NCBI RefSeq assembly: GCF_003097135.1
Contig: NZ_QEQL01000001.1
Coordinates: 930,001 to 994,000, forward strand
DNA length: 64,000 nt
Direction of reading: 5' to 3'
DNA from: Pseudomonas sp. URIL14HWK12:I12
Lineage (GTDB): Bacteria; Pseudomonadota; Gammaproteobacteria; Pseudomonadales; Pseudomonadaceae
Positions 44,630-53,904 of the stretch are shown piece after piece. Both the position numbers and the translations under genes were made by a program. Within the stretch, counting starts at the first letter, position 1; the number at the start of each line of letters is the position of its first letter. The notes under the pieces are model-generated. The model ran no database searches. It saw only the letters and a list, made by a program, of their open reading frames with translations, and was not told the DNA's origin.

Positions 44630-46251
44630 CCCGGCTGCGCGCCTTCCTTCTCAGCACCCTGCTGGCCTGCCTGGCCCTGCCGGCGCATGCCTCTGTGCTG
44701 CTGGCCAGTGTTGATCGCACGCGGGTCACCGAAGGCGAATCCTTCGAGCTGATACTGGAAAGCAACGACGTCACGCTTTTCGGCAAGCCAGACCTGGCGC
44801 CCCTGGACGACAGTTTCCAGGTACGCGACACCCGGCAGATCAACCGCCCAGCGAATCTGGCCGACGACAGCCGCGGCAGCACCCGCTGGATCATCACCCT
44901 GGTGCCGCGCAGCCGCGGTACGGTGACGATTCCGGCCCTTAGCTTGGGTGAGCTGCACAGCCAACCGATCGTGATTCAGGTGCTGGCCGAGACTGAACCG
45001 GCGAGCACCGACAGCCTTGCACCGGTGTTCATCGATGCCAGCCTGGACCAGGACAGCGTCTATGTGCAGGCCCAGGTGATCCTGACACTGCGTATCTACC
45101 ATTCGGTGCCGCTGTACGACGACAGCAGCCTTTCGGCATTGCAAGTGGCCGAGGCCAGGGTCGAGCAGCTCGGCCCGCCGCGCACCTATGAAAAACTCAT
45201 CAACGGCGTGCGCCATGGGGTGATCGAAACCCGTTTCGCCATTTACCCCCAGCGCAGCGGCGACCTGCTGATCCCGGCCCTGGTGTTCAGTGCAACGCCG
45301 GTCATCAAAGGCGATGACGGCACCACGCACCCTGGTACCTTGACGCGTGTGACCTCGGCCCAGATGCCGCTGAGCGTTCGGCCAAAACCTGCCCAGTACC
45401 CTGAAGGTGCCCCGTGGCTGCCAGCACGCAGCCTGAGCATCAGCGAAGCCTGGAACCCCGAAGGCGACCAGGCGCAGGTGGGTGACTCAGTGACCCGTAC
45501 CCTCACCATCAAAGCCGAGGGCCTCTCGAGCGGCCAACTGCCGCCTTTGCCGGTGAGCGACATCAAGGGCCTGCGCCAGTACCCGGACCAACCGCAGTTG
45601 AGTAACCAGGTCAGCGAGCGCGGCGTGGCAGGCAGCCGCCAGGAGCGGCTGGCCTTGGTGCCTAGCCGCGCCGGCAATCTTGAGCTGCCGCCCCTCGAGG
45701 TGGTGTGGTGGAACACCCGCGAGGATCACCTGGAGCGCACTCGAATCGCCGGGCATACGCTGCAGGTCGCCGACGCCCCGGGCGCTGCTGCGCTGGAGCC
45801 TGCGGCCAAGCCCGCGCAAGCGCAGGCGCCCGCCCCCCTGCTGTGGCCTTGGCAACTGGCGACGTTTTTCTGGTTCTGCCTGGCGATGATCGGTTTTGGC
45901 CTGTGGTGGCGTGGCCGGCGCTTGCCCGCGGTGGCGCGCACCGTACCGGCAGGCCCAAACCCTAGAGCGCTGCTTGATGAACTCAAGCGCGCGTGCCTGG
46001 CCAACGAGCCACAGGCCACGCGCCAGGCGCTGGACGCCTGGGCTCGCCAGCAATCTGAAACCTTGGCTGACCTCGCCGCACGCTACGCGCCGTTGTCGGA
46101 AGCCTTGGACAAACTCAACGGCGCGCTCTACAGCGAAGCCGGCCGCTATTGGCAAGGCGCCGAGCTGTGGCGCGCCATCGGCACCCTGCCCGCCAGTGCG
46201 CGGGCCAGTACGCGAGGCGGTGACAGCCTGCCGCCGCTCTACCCTCAATAG
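44626..46251 (+). CDS. BatD-family protein
   Basis: A 541-residue protein with a signal peptide (TRLRAFLLSTLLACLALPAHA). Several beta-sandwich domains occupy most of the periplasmic part (VDRTRVTEGESFELILES, TRWIITLVPRSRGTVTIPAL, ETRFAIYPQRSGDLLIPALV). One membrane helix near 410-430 (WQLATFFWFCLAMIGFGLWW) and a cytoplasmic helical tail complete it. The start at 44626 overlaps the preceding stop (ATGA). It is the last typical Bat gene; sbcD follows after only 14 nt. Confidence 0.9.
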   Translation: MTRLRAFLLSTLLACLALPAHASVLLASVDRTRVTEGESFELILESNDVTLFGKPDLAPLDDSFQVRDTRQINRPANLADDSRGSTRWIITLVPRSRGTVTIPALSLGELHSQPIVIQVLAETEPASTDSLAPVFIDASLDQDSVYVQAQVILTLRIYHSVPLYDDSSLSALQVAEARVEQLGPPRTYEKLINGVRHGVIETRFAIYPQRSGDLLIPALVFSATPVIKGDDGTTHPGTLTRVTSAQMPLSVRPKPAQYPEGAPWLPARSLSISEAWNPEGDQAQVGDSVTRTLTIKAEGLSSGQLPPLPVSDIKGLRQYPDQPQLSNQVSERGVAGSRQERLALVPSRAGNLELPPLEVVWWNTREDHLERTRIAGHTLQVADAPGAAALEPAAKPAQAQAPAPLLWPWQLATFFWFCLAMIGFGLWWRGRRLPAVARTVPAGPNPRALLDELKRACLANEPQATRQALDAWARQQSETLADLAARYAPLSEALDKLNGALYSEAGRYWQGAELWRAIGTLPASARASTRGGDSLPPLYPQ

Positions 46252-46265
46252 ATTCCGGATTGCCC

Positions 46266-47507
46266 ATGCGTTTGCTGCACACCTCCGACTGGCACCTGGG
46301 CCAGTCGCTGCACGGCCAGGACCGTGACTACGAGCACACCTGCTTTCTCAAATGGCTGCTCGGGCGCATCGTCGAACTGCGCCCCGATGCCCTGCTGGTG
46401 GCCGGCGACATCTTCGATACGGTCAACCCGCCGCTGCGGGCGCAAGAGCGTCTGTACGAATTCATTGTCAGTGCCCACGAGCAATTGCCGTCGCTGACCA
46501 TCATCATGATCGCGGGCAACCACGACTCCGGTTCGCGTATTGAACTGCCTGCTCCGCTGATGCGCCGCCTCCGTGCCCACGCCCTGGGCCGTGTGCAATG
46601 GCTGGACGACGGCACGCTCGACAGCGAGCGGTTGCTGATCCCCCTGACCGGCAAGCGTGGCAAGCCGCTGGGCTGGTGCCTTGCCCTGCCGTTCCTGCGC
46701 CCGGCGGAGGTGACCGGCGGCGAACGTGGCGATGATTACCTGGCCGGCATCGCCCGGGTGCACCAGGAGCTGATCGCTGCCGCCAACGCCAAGCGCAAGC
46801 GGGGCCAGGCGCTGGTTGCCATCAGCCACGCACACCTTGCTGGTGGCAGCGTGTCGCTGGACTCCGAGCGCAGCCTCATCATCGGCAGTGCCGAAGCCCT
46901 GCCGGCCAGCCTGTTCGATCAGAGCATCGACTACGTGGCACTGGGGCACTTGCACAAGCCCCAGCGAGTCAATGCCGACTTCCGCCTGCGCTATAGCGGA
47001 TCGCCGATCCCGCTGTCGTTCTCGGAAGTCGACTACCCCCACCAGGTGCTTCAGGTGGACTTCGACGACAAGGGCAAGTTGGTGGACGTACACGCCTTGC
47101 GCGTGCCCCGCGCCGTAGACCTCAAGCGCGTCGGCCCGGCGCCACTGGACGAAGTGATCGAGCAGCTTCAGGCCCTGCCAGTGCCGGGCTTGCTCGAAGA
47201 GGAAGTGCATCTGCCGTGGCTTGAAGTGCGCATTGTGCTTGACCAGCCCCAACCAGACCTGCGCCAACGCATCGAAGCGGCCCTGCAGGGCAAGGCCGCA
47301 CGCTTGGTGCGGATCGCCGCCCAGTACCAAGGTGGGTTGGTGGCTCAGGAAGCTGCCGGGCATGTGCCGGAGCTTGAGCAGATGCAACCCCACGTATTGT
47401 TCGCCCGCGCCTGGCAAGACCAGTACGGCAGCGAGCCGGATGACCAAACGCTGGAGGATTTCGCTCTTTTGGTGCAGGAAGTGCAACTGGAGGGTGATCA
47501 GCCATGA
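46266..47507 (+). CDS. sbcD: Exonuclease SbcD (nuclease subunit)
   Basis: A 413-residue metallophosphoesterase of the Mre11/SbcD family. Manganese-binding motifs are HTSDWHLGQ, VAGDIFDTV, IAGNHDSGSR, ISHAHLAGG and ALGHLHKPQ. With SbcC it trims hairpins and protein-blocked DNA ends. The ATG at 46266 is preferred over an upstream TTG. It starts 14 nt after batD, suggesting co-transcription with the Bat operon, and overlaps sbcC by 4 nt. Confidence 0.95.
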   Translation: MRLLHTSDWHLGQSLHGQDRDYEHTCFLKWLLGRIVELRPDALLVAGDIFDTVNPPLRAQERLYEFIVSAHEQLPSLTIIMIAGNHDSGSRIELPAPLMRRLRAHALGRVQWLDDGTLDSERLLIPLTGKRGKPLGWCLALPFLRPAEVTGGERGDDYLAGIARVHQELIAAANAKRKRGQALVAISHAHLAGGSVSLDSERSLIIGSAEALPASLFDQSIDYVALGHLHKPQRVNADFRLRYSGSPIPLSFSEVDYPHQVLQVDFDDKGKLVDVHALRVPRAVDLKRVGPAPLDEVIEQLQALPVPGLLEEEVHLPWLEVRIVLDQPQPDLRQRIEAALQGKAARLVRIAAQYQGGLVAQEAAGHVPELEQMQPHVLFARAWQDQYGSEPDDQTLEDFALLVQEVQLEGDQP

Positions 47508-50500
47508 AGATACTGGCCATCCGCCTGAAAAACCTGGCTTCCATCGCCGGGCCCGTGACTCTGGATTTCACTTGCGAACCACTGGCCAGTGCCGGCCTGT
47601 TTGCCATCACCGGCCCCACTGGCGCAGGCAAAAGCACGATTCTCGACGCCTTGTGCCTGGCACTGTTCGGCGCCGTACCGCGGCTGGGCAATGTAAGCGC
47701 CAGCACCAAGGTGCCCGATGCAGACGGCGAGATCACGACCGCCGACCCTCGAACCTTGCTGCGGCGCGGCACCGGCTCAGGTTTTGCGGAGGTGGACTTC
47801 GTCGGCATAGACCGCCGCCGTTACCGCGCCCGCTGGGAAGCCAACCGTGCCCGCGAGCGCGCTGACGGCAAACTGCAGGCCAGCCGCCAAAGCCTGACCG
47901 ACCTGGATGCCAACCAGTTGCTTGCCAGCCAGAAAGGCGAATACCGCGAGCGCCTGGAGGCTTGCCTGGGGCTGAACTTCGCCCAGTTTACCCGTGCGGT
48001 GATGCTGGCTCAGAGCGACTTCAGCGCCTTTCTCAAGGCCGACGACAACGAGCGCAGCGAGCTGCTGGAAAAGCTCACTGACACCGCACTCTACAGCCGC
48101 CTTGGCCAGCGCGCCTACGAGAAGGCCAAAGCGGCCCAGCAGGCCGTTGAGGCGTTGCGAAGCCAAGCCGGGGCCGTCGCCCCACTGGGCGAGGAAGATC
48201 GCGCTTCGCTTGACCAGCAGGTGAATGCCGCCGCATCCGCGCTCAAGGCCGACCAGGCCAGCCTGCGCCTGGCTGAACAAGTGCGGCAGTGGTACGCCGA
48301 GGGCGACCAACTCGCCGAACAGCACCAGGCCGCCCTCACCCAGCACACCGAAACCCAGGCAGCGCTTTCGGGCCTGGAGGGGGAGCGCGAACGGCTGCAC
48401 TGGCTGGAGCAACTGGCGCCGCAACGCCATCGCTTCAGCCAGCAGGCAGCCGCTCGCCAAGCTGTAGCCCAGCTCACCGAACAGCTTGCCGAGCAGGAGC
48501 AGGCGCTACAGGCCCGGCGTGAAGCCCAGGCGCAGCTACAGGCCGCGCACGACCTTGCGCGGCAAGGCCACGAAGACGCTCAAGCGGCACGCCAGGCCAG
48601 CGCCACGAACCTGCGCCAGGCTTTCGACCTGGCCCATGGCCTGGCTGCACTGGCACACGACCGCAAACCCTTGGCCGACGCAGTCGCGCAGGCCCAGGCC
48701 GAGCGCGACCAAGGCGCCGCCCAGCATCGCGCGGGCCTTGAACGGCAAGCCGCAGCAGACGCAGCGCTGGCCGCCATCGCGCAAGGGCTGGAAAGTAGCA
48801 GCGCCCTGGCCGCACTGGCCGATGCCTGGCCAGTGCACCGCCCGCGCCTGCAGAAACTGCTCGAAGCCAGCGCCCGCCTGAGGCAGGGAGAAAAAGAACT
48901 GCCAGGCCTGGAAGCGGCTGCCCAGCAGGCACGTGAAGGCCTGGAAGGCGCACGTCAGGCTTTGCATGCCCTGCAGCAAGAAGCAGACAGCAATGGCGAG
49001 GACCTCGCCGAGCGATCCCAGGTGCTCAGCCGCCTGCTCGCCGACAATCGCCAGCAGCTCAAGGAAACCGAAACACTTGAGCGCGCCTGGCAGCGCGTTG
49101 CCGACTTCGACGAGCGCCTCGCGCAACTGGCCGCTCAGCAACAGCGTCTGGTCGAGCAGCGGGAGGCCCGCACCCGCGAAGGCCTGGCAGTCAGGCAGCA
49201 GCATGAACAGGCTACCGCCGCGCTGGCAACTACGCTGCAGGTGCTGGAGCGCCAACGCCTGGCCCGCGACAGCAGCGTCGAAGCCCTCCGCCAGCAACTG
49301 CGGCCCGGCGAGCCCTGCAACGTGTGCGGAAGCCTCGAGCATCCTTGGCACCACCCCGAGCCGCTGGCCGAAGCAATGGCCGGCCATGACGCCGGTGAAG
49401 AGCTGCGCGCTCGCCAAACGGTAGAGCAGCACGCCGCGCGGCTGGCAGAGCTGCGCGCCGAAGTCGGCGCGCTGATCGAGCAGCTCAAACAGGTGCGTGA
49501 ACAGGAAGAGCCGTTGCAGCACCAACGCCAGCAGTGCCTGGAGGCGCTCCAGCAACTGCCGCTGTATGCTCGCCTGGCCGAGCTGCCGGTGGCCGAGCAG
49601 GGCCAGCGCCTGGTGCAGCGCCGTGAGCGCCTCGCCCAGCAGTTGGCCAACGACGAACAACAGCAACAACGCCTGTTCCAGTGGCAGCAAGACGCGACCC
49701 GGCTGCAACAGCAGTGCCACAGCGCCGAGCAAGCCGCCCAGGCCAGTGCACAGGCGCTGAGCAGCCAGCAGAAATCCCTCGACGACGATCGCCAGCGGCT
49801 GGCAGATGAACTGCAAGGTTTTGAGGCACTGCTGCCGGTTGAGCATCGTCAAGCGTTGCTGGCGCAGCCGACCGAAGCGTTCATGGCACTGGATCAACAG
49901 GTCGCCACGCGCCGCGAACAACTGGAGCGCCAGCGCGAAGAGCAACAGGCTCGCGACGAACGAGCGCAGCAACTGGCCCTGCTGGCCACCCAGGTGCAGC
50001 ACAGCGAAAAATCATTGGCTGAGCACCAGCAGCGCTTGGCTCACGTCGATCAACGCCTCCAGGCAGAACACCAGCAATTGGCCAGTCTACTGGGCGAGCA
50101 CGCCTCGGCCGACGCCTGGCAAACCCAGCTCGATCTGGGCGTCAGTACCGCCAGTCAGGCCATCTCGCAGTTGGCCGAGCAGTTGCAACAGGTTGGCACC
50201 GAGGTGGTGCGCCTTGAGAGCGAGCACACCAGCCTTGGCCATCGGTTGGCACAGGAAGCCTCCAACGGGCAGGCCGTCGACCAGGCATTGCAGGCCTGGC
50301 GCGCCAGCCTGCCGGCGCTTGATGACTCAACCCTCGACGCCCTGCTTGCACTGGACGAAGGCCAGGCGCAGGAAATGCGCGAGCGGCTAAGTACCGCCCA
50401 GACCGCGCTGGCCCAGGCTCAGGTGCTGGTCAGCGAACGCGCTAGCCGCCAGCAGGCTCACCAGGCGCTGCGTAGTGATGCACCCGCGCGTGAGGCGCTG

Positions 50501-51145
50501 GAAGCCCAACTGGCGGAGCTGGCGCAACGCTGTGAGCAGCTGGAGCGCGAGCATGGCGAGCTTCGGGCCCGCCAGCTCGATGACCAGCGCCGCCAGCAGG
50601 AACAGCAGCAACTGCTCATACGCATGGAAGCAGCCCAGGCAACGGCCATGCGCGCCAGCCGCCTGTCGGCACTGATCGGTTCGGCCGAAGGCGACCGCTT
50701 CCGCCGTATCGCCCAAGCCTACAACCTTGATCGGCTGGTGCAGCACGCCAACGTTCAGTTACGCCAACTGGTACGGCGCTACCGGCTGAAACGGGGTGGA
50801 AGCCTGCTGGGCTTGCTGGTGGTCGACACCGAGATGGGCGACGAAACCCGGTCTGTGCATTCGCTTTCTGGCGGCGAGACGTTCCTGGTCTCGCTGGCCC
50901 TCGCACTGGGCCTGGCTTCGATGGCGTCGAGCACGTTGAAGATCGAGTCGCTGTTCATCGATGAGGGCTTTGGCAGCCTGGACCCTGAGTCGCTGCAGCT
51001 GGCCATGGACGCATTGGACAGCTTGCAGGCCCAAGGGCGAAAAGTCGCGGTGATCTCCCATGTACAAGAGATGCATGAGCGCATTCCGGTACAAATCCGC
51101 GTGCGCCGGCAGGGCAACGGCTTGAGTGTGGTTGAAACGCCCTGA
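47504..51145 (+). CDS. sbcC: Exonuclease SbcC (SMC-like ATPase subunit)
   Basis: A 1213-residue Rad50-type protein. The N-terminal ATPase half has Walker A GPTGAGKST, followed by a very long coiled coil rich in Gln, Glu, Ala and Arg (about 200-590 and 640-1020). The zinc hook lies at its tip (CNVC, C605 and C608). The C-terminal half carries the signature LSGGETFLVSLALALGL and Walker B LFIDEGFGSLD. It dimerises and drives SbcD. Confidence 0.95.
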   Translation: MKILAIRLKNLASIAGPVTLDFTCEPLASAGLFAITGPTGAGKSTILDALCLALFGAVPRLGNVSASTKVPDADGEITTADPRTLLRRGTGSGFAEVDFVGIDRRRYRARWEANRARERADGKLQASRQSLTDLDANQLLASQKGEYRERLEACLGLNFAQFTRAVMLAQSDFSAFLKADDNERSELLEKLTDTALYSRLGQRAYEKAKAAQQAVEALRSQAGAVAPLGEEDRASLDQQVNAAASALKADQASLRLAEQVRQWYAEGDQLAEQHQAALTQHTETQAALSGLEGERERLHWLEQLAPQRHRFSQQAAARQAVAQLTEQLAEQEQALQARREAQAQLQAAHDLARQGHEDAQAARQASATNLRQAFDLAHGLAALAHDRKPLADAVAQAQAERDQGAAQHRAGLERQAAADAALAAIAQGLESSSALAALADAWPVHRPRLQKLLEASARLRQGEKELPGLEAAAQQAREGLEGARQALHALQQEADSNGEDLAERSQVLSRLLADNRQQLKETETLERAWQRVADFDERLAQLAAQQQRLVEQREARTREGLAVRQQHEQATAALATTLQVLERQRLARDSSVEALRQQLRPGEPCNVCGSLEHPWHHPEPLAEAMAGHDAGEELRARQTVEQHAARLAELRAEVGALIEQLKQVREQEEPLQHQRQQCLEALQQLPLYARLAELPVAEQGQRLVQRRERLAQQLANDEQQQQRLFQWQQDATRLQQQCHSAEQAAQASAQALSSQQKSLDDDRQRLADELQGFEALLPVEHRQALLAQPTEAFMALDQQVATRREQLERQREEQQARDERAQQLALLATQVQHSEKSLAEHQQRLAHVDQRLQAEHQQLASLLGEHASADAWQTQLDLGVSTASQAISQLAEQLQQVGTEVVRLESEHTSLGHRLAQEASNGQAVDQALQAWRASLPALDDSTLDALLALDEGQAQEMRERLSTAQTALAQAQVLVSERASRQQAHQALRSDAPAREALEAQLAELAQRCEQLEREHGELRARQLDDQRRQQEQQQLLIRMEAAQATAMRASRLSALIGSAEGDRFRRIAQAYNLDRLVQHANVQLRQLVRRYRLKRGGSLLGLLVVDTEMGDETRSVHSLSGGETFLVSLALALGLASMASSTLKIESLFIDEGFGSLDPESLQLAMDALDSLQAQGRKVAVISHVQEMHERIPVQIRVRRQGNGLSVVETP

Positions 51146-51152
51146 AGCTGAA

Positions 51153-51173
51153 GGGGCAACCCTACGTTGCCCC
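51153..51173. terminator. Hairpin between sbcC and the convergent GNAT gene
   Basis: An 8-bp stem GGGGCAAC / GTTGCCCC with a 5-nt loop, between two convergent stops. U-tracts are weak on both strands, so its strength is uncertain. Confidence 0.55.
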
Positions 51174-51179
51174 CTGCAA

Positions 51180-51881
51180 TCAGCGCAGCGCCTCCAGGCG
51201 CTGGCGCTGGCGGCCTTGCTCGTCGAAGTTCTCTGGGGCCAACCAGGCTTGGAAGCTGGCCCTCACCCTTGGCCATTCCTGTGCAAGCAGTGAGAACCAC
51301 GCCGTATCGCGGCTGCGCCCTTTGTAGATCACCGCCTGGCGGAACACCCCTTCGAAGGTGAAGCCCAGCCGCTGCGCTGCGCGCCGTGAGGGCTCGTTGA
51401 GGCTGTCGCATTTCCACTCATAGCGCCGATAGCCGAGGGTGTCGAACACATAGTGCATCAACAGGTATTGCGCCTCTGTCGAGAGCACCGACTGCTTGAG
51501 CAGCGGCGAGAACGTAACGTTCCCAACTTCGATCACACCGTGAACAGGGTCGATGCGCATCAACGAAATCGTGCCCACCGGTTCGCCGCTGCTTTGATCG
51601 ATGATTGCGTAGTGCCGAGGGTCGGTGCTGCGTGCGATCGCGGTGGCGTATTCGCGGTACTGCTCAGCGCTGTCGAAAGGGCCGACGAACAGGTAGGTCC
51701 AGTCGCGGCCATCCGCCGCCTGGCTGTAGGCGGCGTACAGCGCATCGGCATGTCGCGCGGCGTCAAGCGGCTCGAGCCGGCAGTGCCGCCCGGTGAGCGT
51801 GATGGCTTCAGGCTGAGGGCGGGCTTCCCAATCACAGACTGGGTCGCCAATAGGTTGTTCGTAGGCATTCAAAGATGGCAT
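51180..51881 (-). CDS. GNAT-family N-acetyltransferase (RimJ/RimL type)
   Basis: A 233-residue protein. The GNAT fold is seen in ITLTGRHCRLEPLD, GEPVGTISLMRIDPVHGVIE, LSTEAQYLLMHYVFDTLGYRRYEW and CDSLNEPSRRAAQRLGF, which is the acetyl-CoA and RimJ/RimL signature region. The acceptor is unknown. I start at 51881 (MPSLNAYEQPIG) because the extension to 51971 is not family-like and covers the upstream AT-rich gap. Confidence 0.87.
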   Translation of the reverse strand: MPSLNAYEQPIGDPVCDWEARPQPEAITLTGRHCRLEPLDAARHADALYAAYSQAADGRDWTYLFVGPFDSAEQYREYATAIARSTDPRHYAIIDQSSGEPVGTISLMRIDPVHGVIEVGNVTFSPLLKQSVLSTEAQYLLMHYVFDTLGYRRYEWKCDSLNEPSRRAAQRLGFTFEGVFRQAVIYKGRSRDTAWFSLLAQEWPRVRASFQAWLAPENFDEQGRQRQRLEALR

Positions 51882-52053
51882 GAGGCGAAGATCCGAGCGG
51901 TGGGGTCGCCTAACTGTAAATCCAAATTGGCCCGAGGAAAGATCCAAACGGTCACGTTTCAAGGGGGCCATTATCCTCTACCAACAATTTCTCCAGTTAC
52001 CACCGTTGCCCGCTAACGCCAATCTCCAGGTTTCATTGACCGGAAATCCCCCG

Positions 52054-52647
52054 ATGAAATGGTTGCTTGGTACGGAAATAACGCAGCCCCCCTGCGTCAG
52101 CAAAGGCCCCAGCTGCACCGCCATTCACAGCTTTCAGCCCTTCGGCTGGGCACCTCGCAAGCCAGGCATGGCCTCCAGCTACAGTGGCTACACGTTGGAA
52201 TACGGGCAAATTTACCTACCGGGGGATGGGAATCGTGCCCTGAACCCGGCGATGTTGCGTTTCATGCAACCCGACCGCCTGGGCCCCTTCGGCAGAGGTG
52301 GGCTGAACGTCTATGCGCACTGCAATGCCGACCCTGTGAACTGTGTGGATCGAGATGGCTACATGCCTCTTCGCGCTTGGTTGAGGGGTATGGTCGTCAC
52401 AGGCCTGGCTGAAACCATTACGGGGCTGGGAATGATTCACTGGGGATCGCGTTTGATAGGCGATGTTGGGACAGGTATTGCAATCCAGGGCGTTGCCACC
52501 ACCGCCACCGCCCTCGCAGCGTTGACCTCGAAGAGGGTTTTTCAGGGGATCGAGCGCTCGGTCAGGCAAATATCCAATGCCTTACCAGATTGGCTTGTAG
52601 ATACGCCCCCCCGACGGGTCGGCATAGAGCTACAGCAGCTGGCGTAG
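52054..52647 (+). CDS. Orphan short RHS-core protein with variable hydrophobic C terminus
   Basis: A 197-residue protein. Residues about 30-112 form the RHS repeat-associated core end (YSGYTLEYGQIYLPGDGNRA, LNPAMLRFMQPDRLGPFG, RGGLNVYAHCNADPVNCVDR). They stop at DGY, the point where toxin tips begin in RHS proteins. The remaining 85 residues are unlike the core and hydrophobic (MVVTGLAETITGLGMIHWGS, GTGIAIQGVATTATALAAL), ending in a short amphipathic tail. There is no full YD-repeat shell, secretion domain or clear immunity gene. The start follows CGGAA; the frame is open further upstream to 51880. Base composition is lower in GC than its neighbours by eye. Confidence 0.72.
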   Translation: MKWLLGTEITQPPCVSKGPSCTAIHSFQPFGWAPRKPGMASSYSGYTLEYGQIYLPGDGNRALNPAMLRFMQPDRLGPFGRGGLNVYAHCNADPVNCVDRDGYMPLRAWLRGMVVTGLAETITGLGMIHWGSRLIGDVGTGIAIQGVATTATALAALTSKRVFQGIERSVRQISNALPDWLVDTPPRRVGIELQQLA

Positions 52648-52743
52648 GCCCCAGTTTTTCCCCGATTTACGTTATCTTCAGCGCACTGACCCCCCGCGGG
52701 GAGGTCAATCCATAGCAAGCCCGTTCACTCTCCCGAGGCCCCT

Positions 52744-53580
52744 ATGACCGACAATTACACTCCACCCGCTGTCTGGACCCCACCCCAGGCCCAGGAAGGC
52801 CGTTTCGCGAGCGTCAACCGCCCCGTGGCCGGCGCCACCCATGAAAAGCCCCTGCCAGTGGGTGAGCACCCGTTCCAGTTGTATTCCCTGGCCACGCCCA
52901 ACGGTATCAAGGTCACCATCATGCTCGAGGAGCTGCTCGAACGCGGCCATGCCGGTGCGGAGTACGATGCCTGGTTGATTCGCATCAACGAGGGCGATCA
53001 GTTCGGCAGTGGTTTCGTCGAAATCAATCCCAACTCTAAGATCCCGGCACTGGTCGACCGCCGCGGCTCGGAGCCGGTGCGAGTGTTCGAGTCAGGAGCC
53101 ATCCTGCTGTACTTGGCAGAGGCCTTCGGCGACCTGTTGCCGCAAGATCCGCTGTTGCGTACTGAGGCACTGAACTGGCTGTTCTGGCAGATGGGCGCGG
53201 CGCCCTTCCTGGGCGGTGGCTTCGGGCATTTCTATGCCTATGCCCCTGAGAAGATCAAATACGCCATCGACCGCTACGCAATGGAAGCCAAGCGCCAACT
53301 CGATGTGCTGGATCGCCACCTGGCAGAGCGGCCTTACATGGTGGGCGCCGAATACAGCATCGCCGACATCGCGATCTGGTCCTGGTACGGCAAGTTGGTG
53401 CGCGGCGACCTGTACAACGCAGCCGAATTTCTCTCGGTTCAGGACTATACCCACGTCAAGCGCTGGGCAGACCTGATTGCACAGCGCCCGGCCGTGCAGC
53501 GAGGCCAGCGGGTCAACCGCTCATGGGGCGATGAAGCGACGCAGGTGCTGGAGCGGCACTCGGCCAAGGATTTCGGCTGA
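52744..53580 (+). CDS. yghU: Glutathione S-transferase, YghU (nu class) type
   Basis: A 278-residue protein. The long N-terminal extension (about 1-40, NRPVAGATHEKPLPVGEHPF) is typical of YghU. The thioredoxin-fold GSH site follows (YSLATPNGIKVTIMLEEL, NPNSKIPALVDR, VFESGAILLYLAE) and then the helical domain (YMVGAEYSIADIAIWSW). YghU-type enzymes bind two glutathiones and reduce disulfides or organic peroxides. CCGAGG precedes the ATG. A GC-rich near-palindrome at 52687-52707 lies between it and the RHS gene. Confidence 0.93.
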   Translation: MTDNYTPPAVWTPPQAQEGRFASVNRPVAGATHEKPLPVGEHPFQLYSLATPNGIKVTIMLEELLERGHAGAEYDAWLIRINEGDQFGSGFVEINPNSKIPALVDRRGSEPVRVFESGAILLYLAEAFGDLLPQDPLLRTEALNWLFWQMGAAPFLGGGFGHFYAYAPEKIKYAIDRYAMEAKRQLDVLDRHLAERPYMVGAEYSIADIAIWSWYGKLVRGDLYNAAEFLSVQDYTHVKRWADLIAQRPAVQRGQRVNRSWGDEATQVLERHSAKDFG

Positions 53581-53615
53581 TCGCTTCCCGGAGGCGGCCA
53601 CCGCCGCTTCCACGC

Positions 53616-53852
53616 TTAATGCAGGACGCGTGGGCCGTCGTCGGCGTGTTCGAGCTCACCGTCCACCAGCTTGCCCGCCATCTGTACGCCCACGCTGAGC
53701 ATGGCCTTGGCCACTTCCACGTGCTGGCCCTGGAGAAATGCCTTGGCGTCCTCGGAGAAATCCAGAGTCACCAACGACCCTTCATCTTCAGCGCGGCGCA
53801 GTTCGATACGGCCGTCCGGCAGTTCGACGATTTCAAGAAAGGACGTAGACAT
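53616..53852 (-). CDS. Small conserved Pseudomonas protein of unknown function
   Basis: A 78-residue, acidic, soluble protein (MSTSFLEIVELPDGRIELRR, VTLDFSEDAKAFLQGQHVEV, AKAMLSVGVQMAGKLVDGEL). I see no domain I can name and no membrane helix. The start at 53852 is chosen because the longer open frame to 54011 overlaps the neighbour's 3' end and is compositionally odd. GGAG lies about 12 nt upstream. It follows the DUF6586 gene by 52 bp on the same strand. Confidence 0.75.
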   Translation of the reverse strand: MSTSFLEIVELPDGRIELRRAEDEGSLVTLDFSEDAKAFLQGQHVEVAKAMLSVGVQMAGKLVDGELEHADDGPRVLH

Positions 53853-53904
53853 ACAGGTGGGGATCTCCGGGAAAGGCGGAACATTGTAACAGTGCTTTGG
53901 CCTG

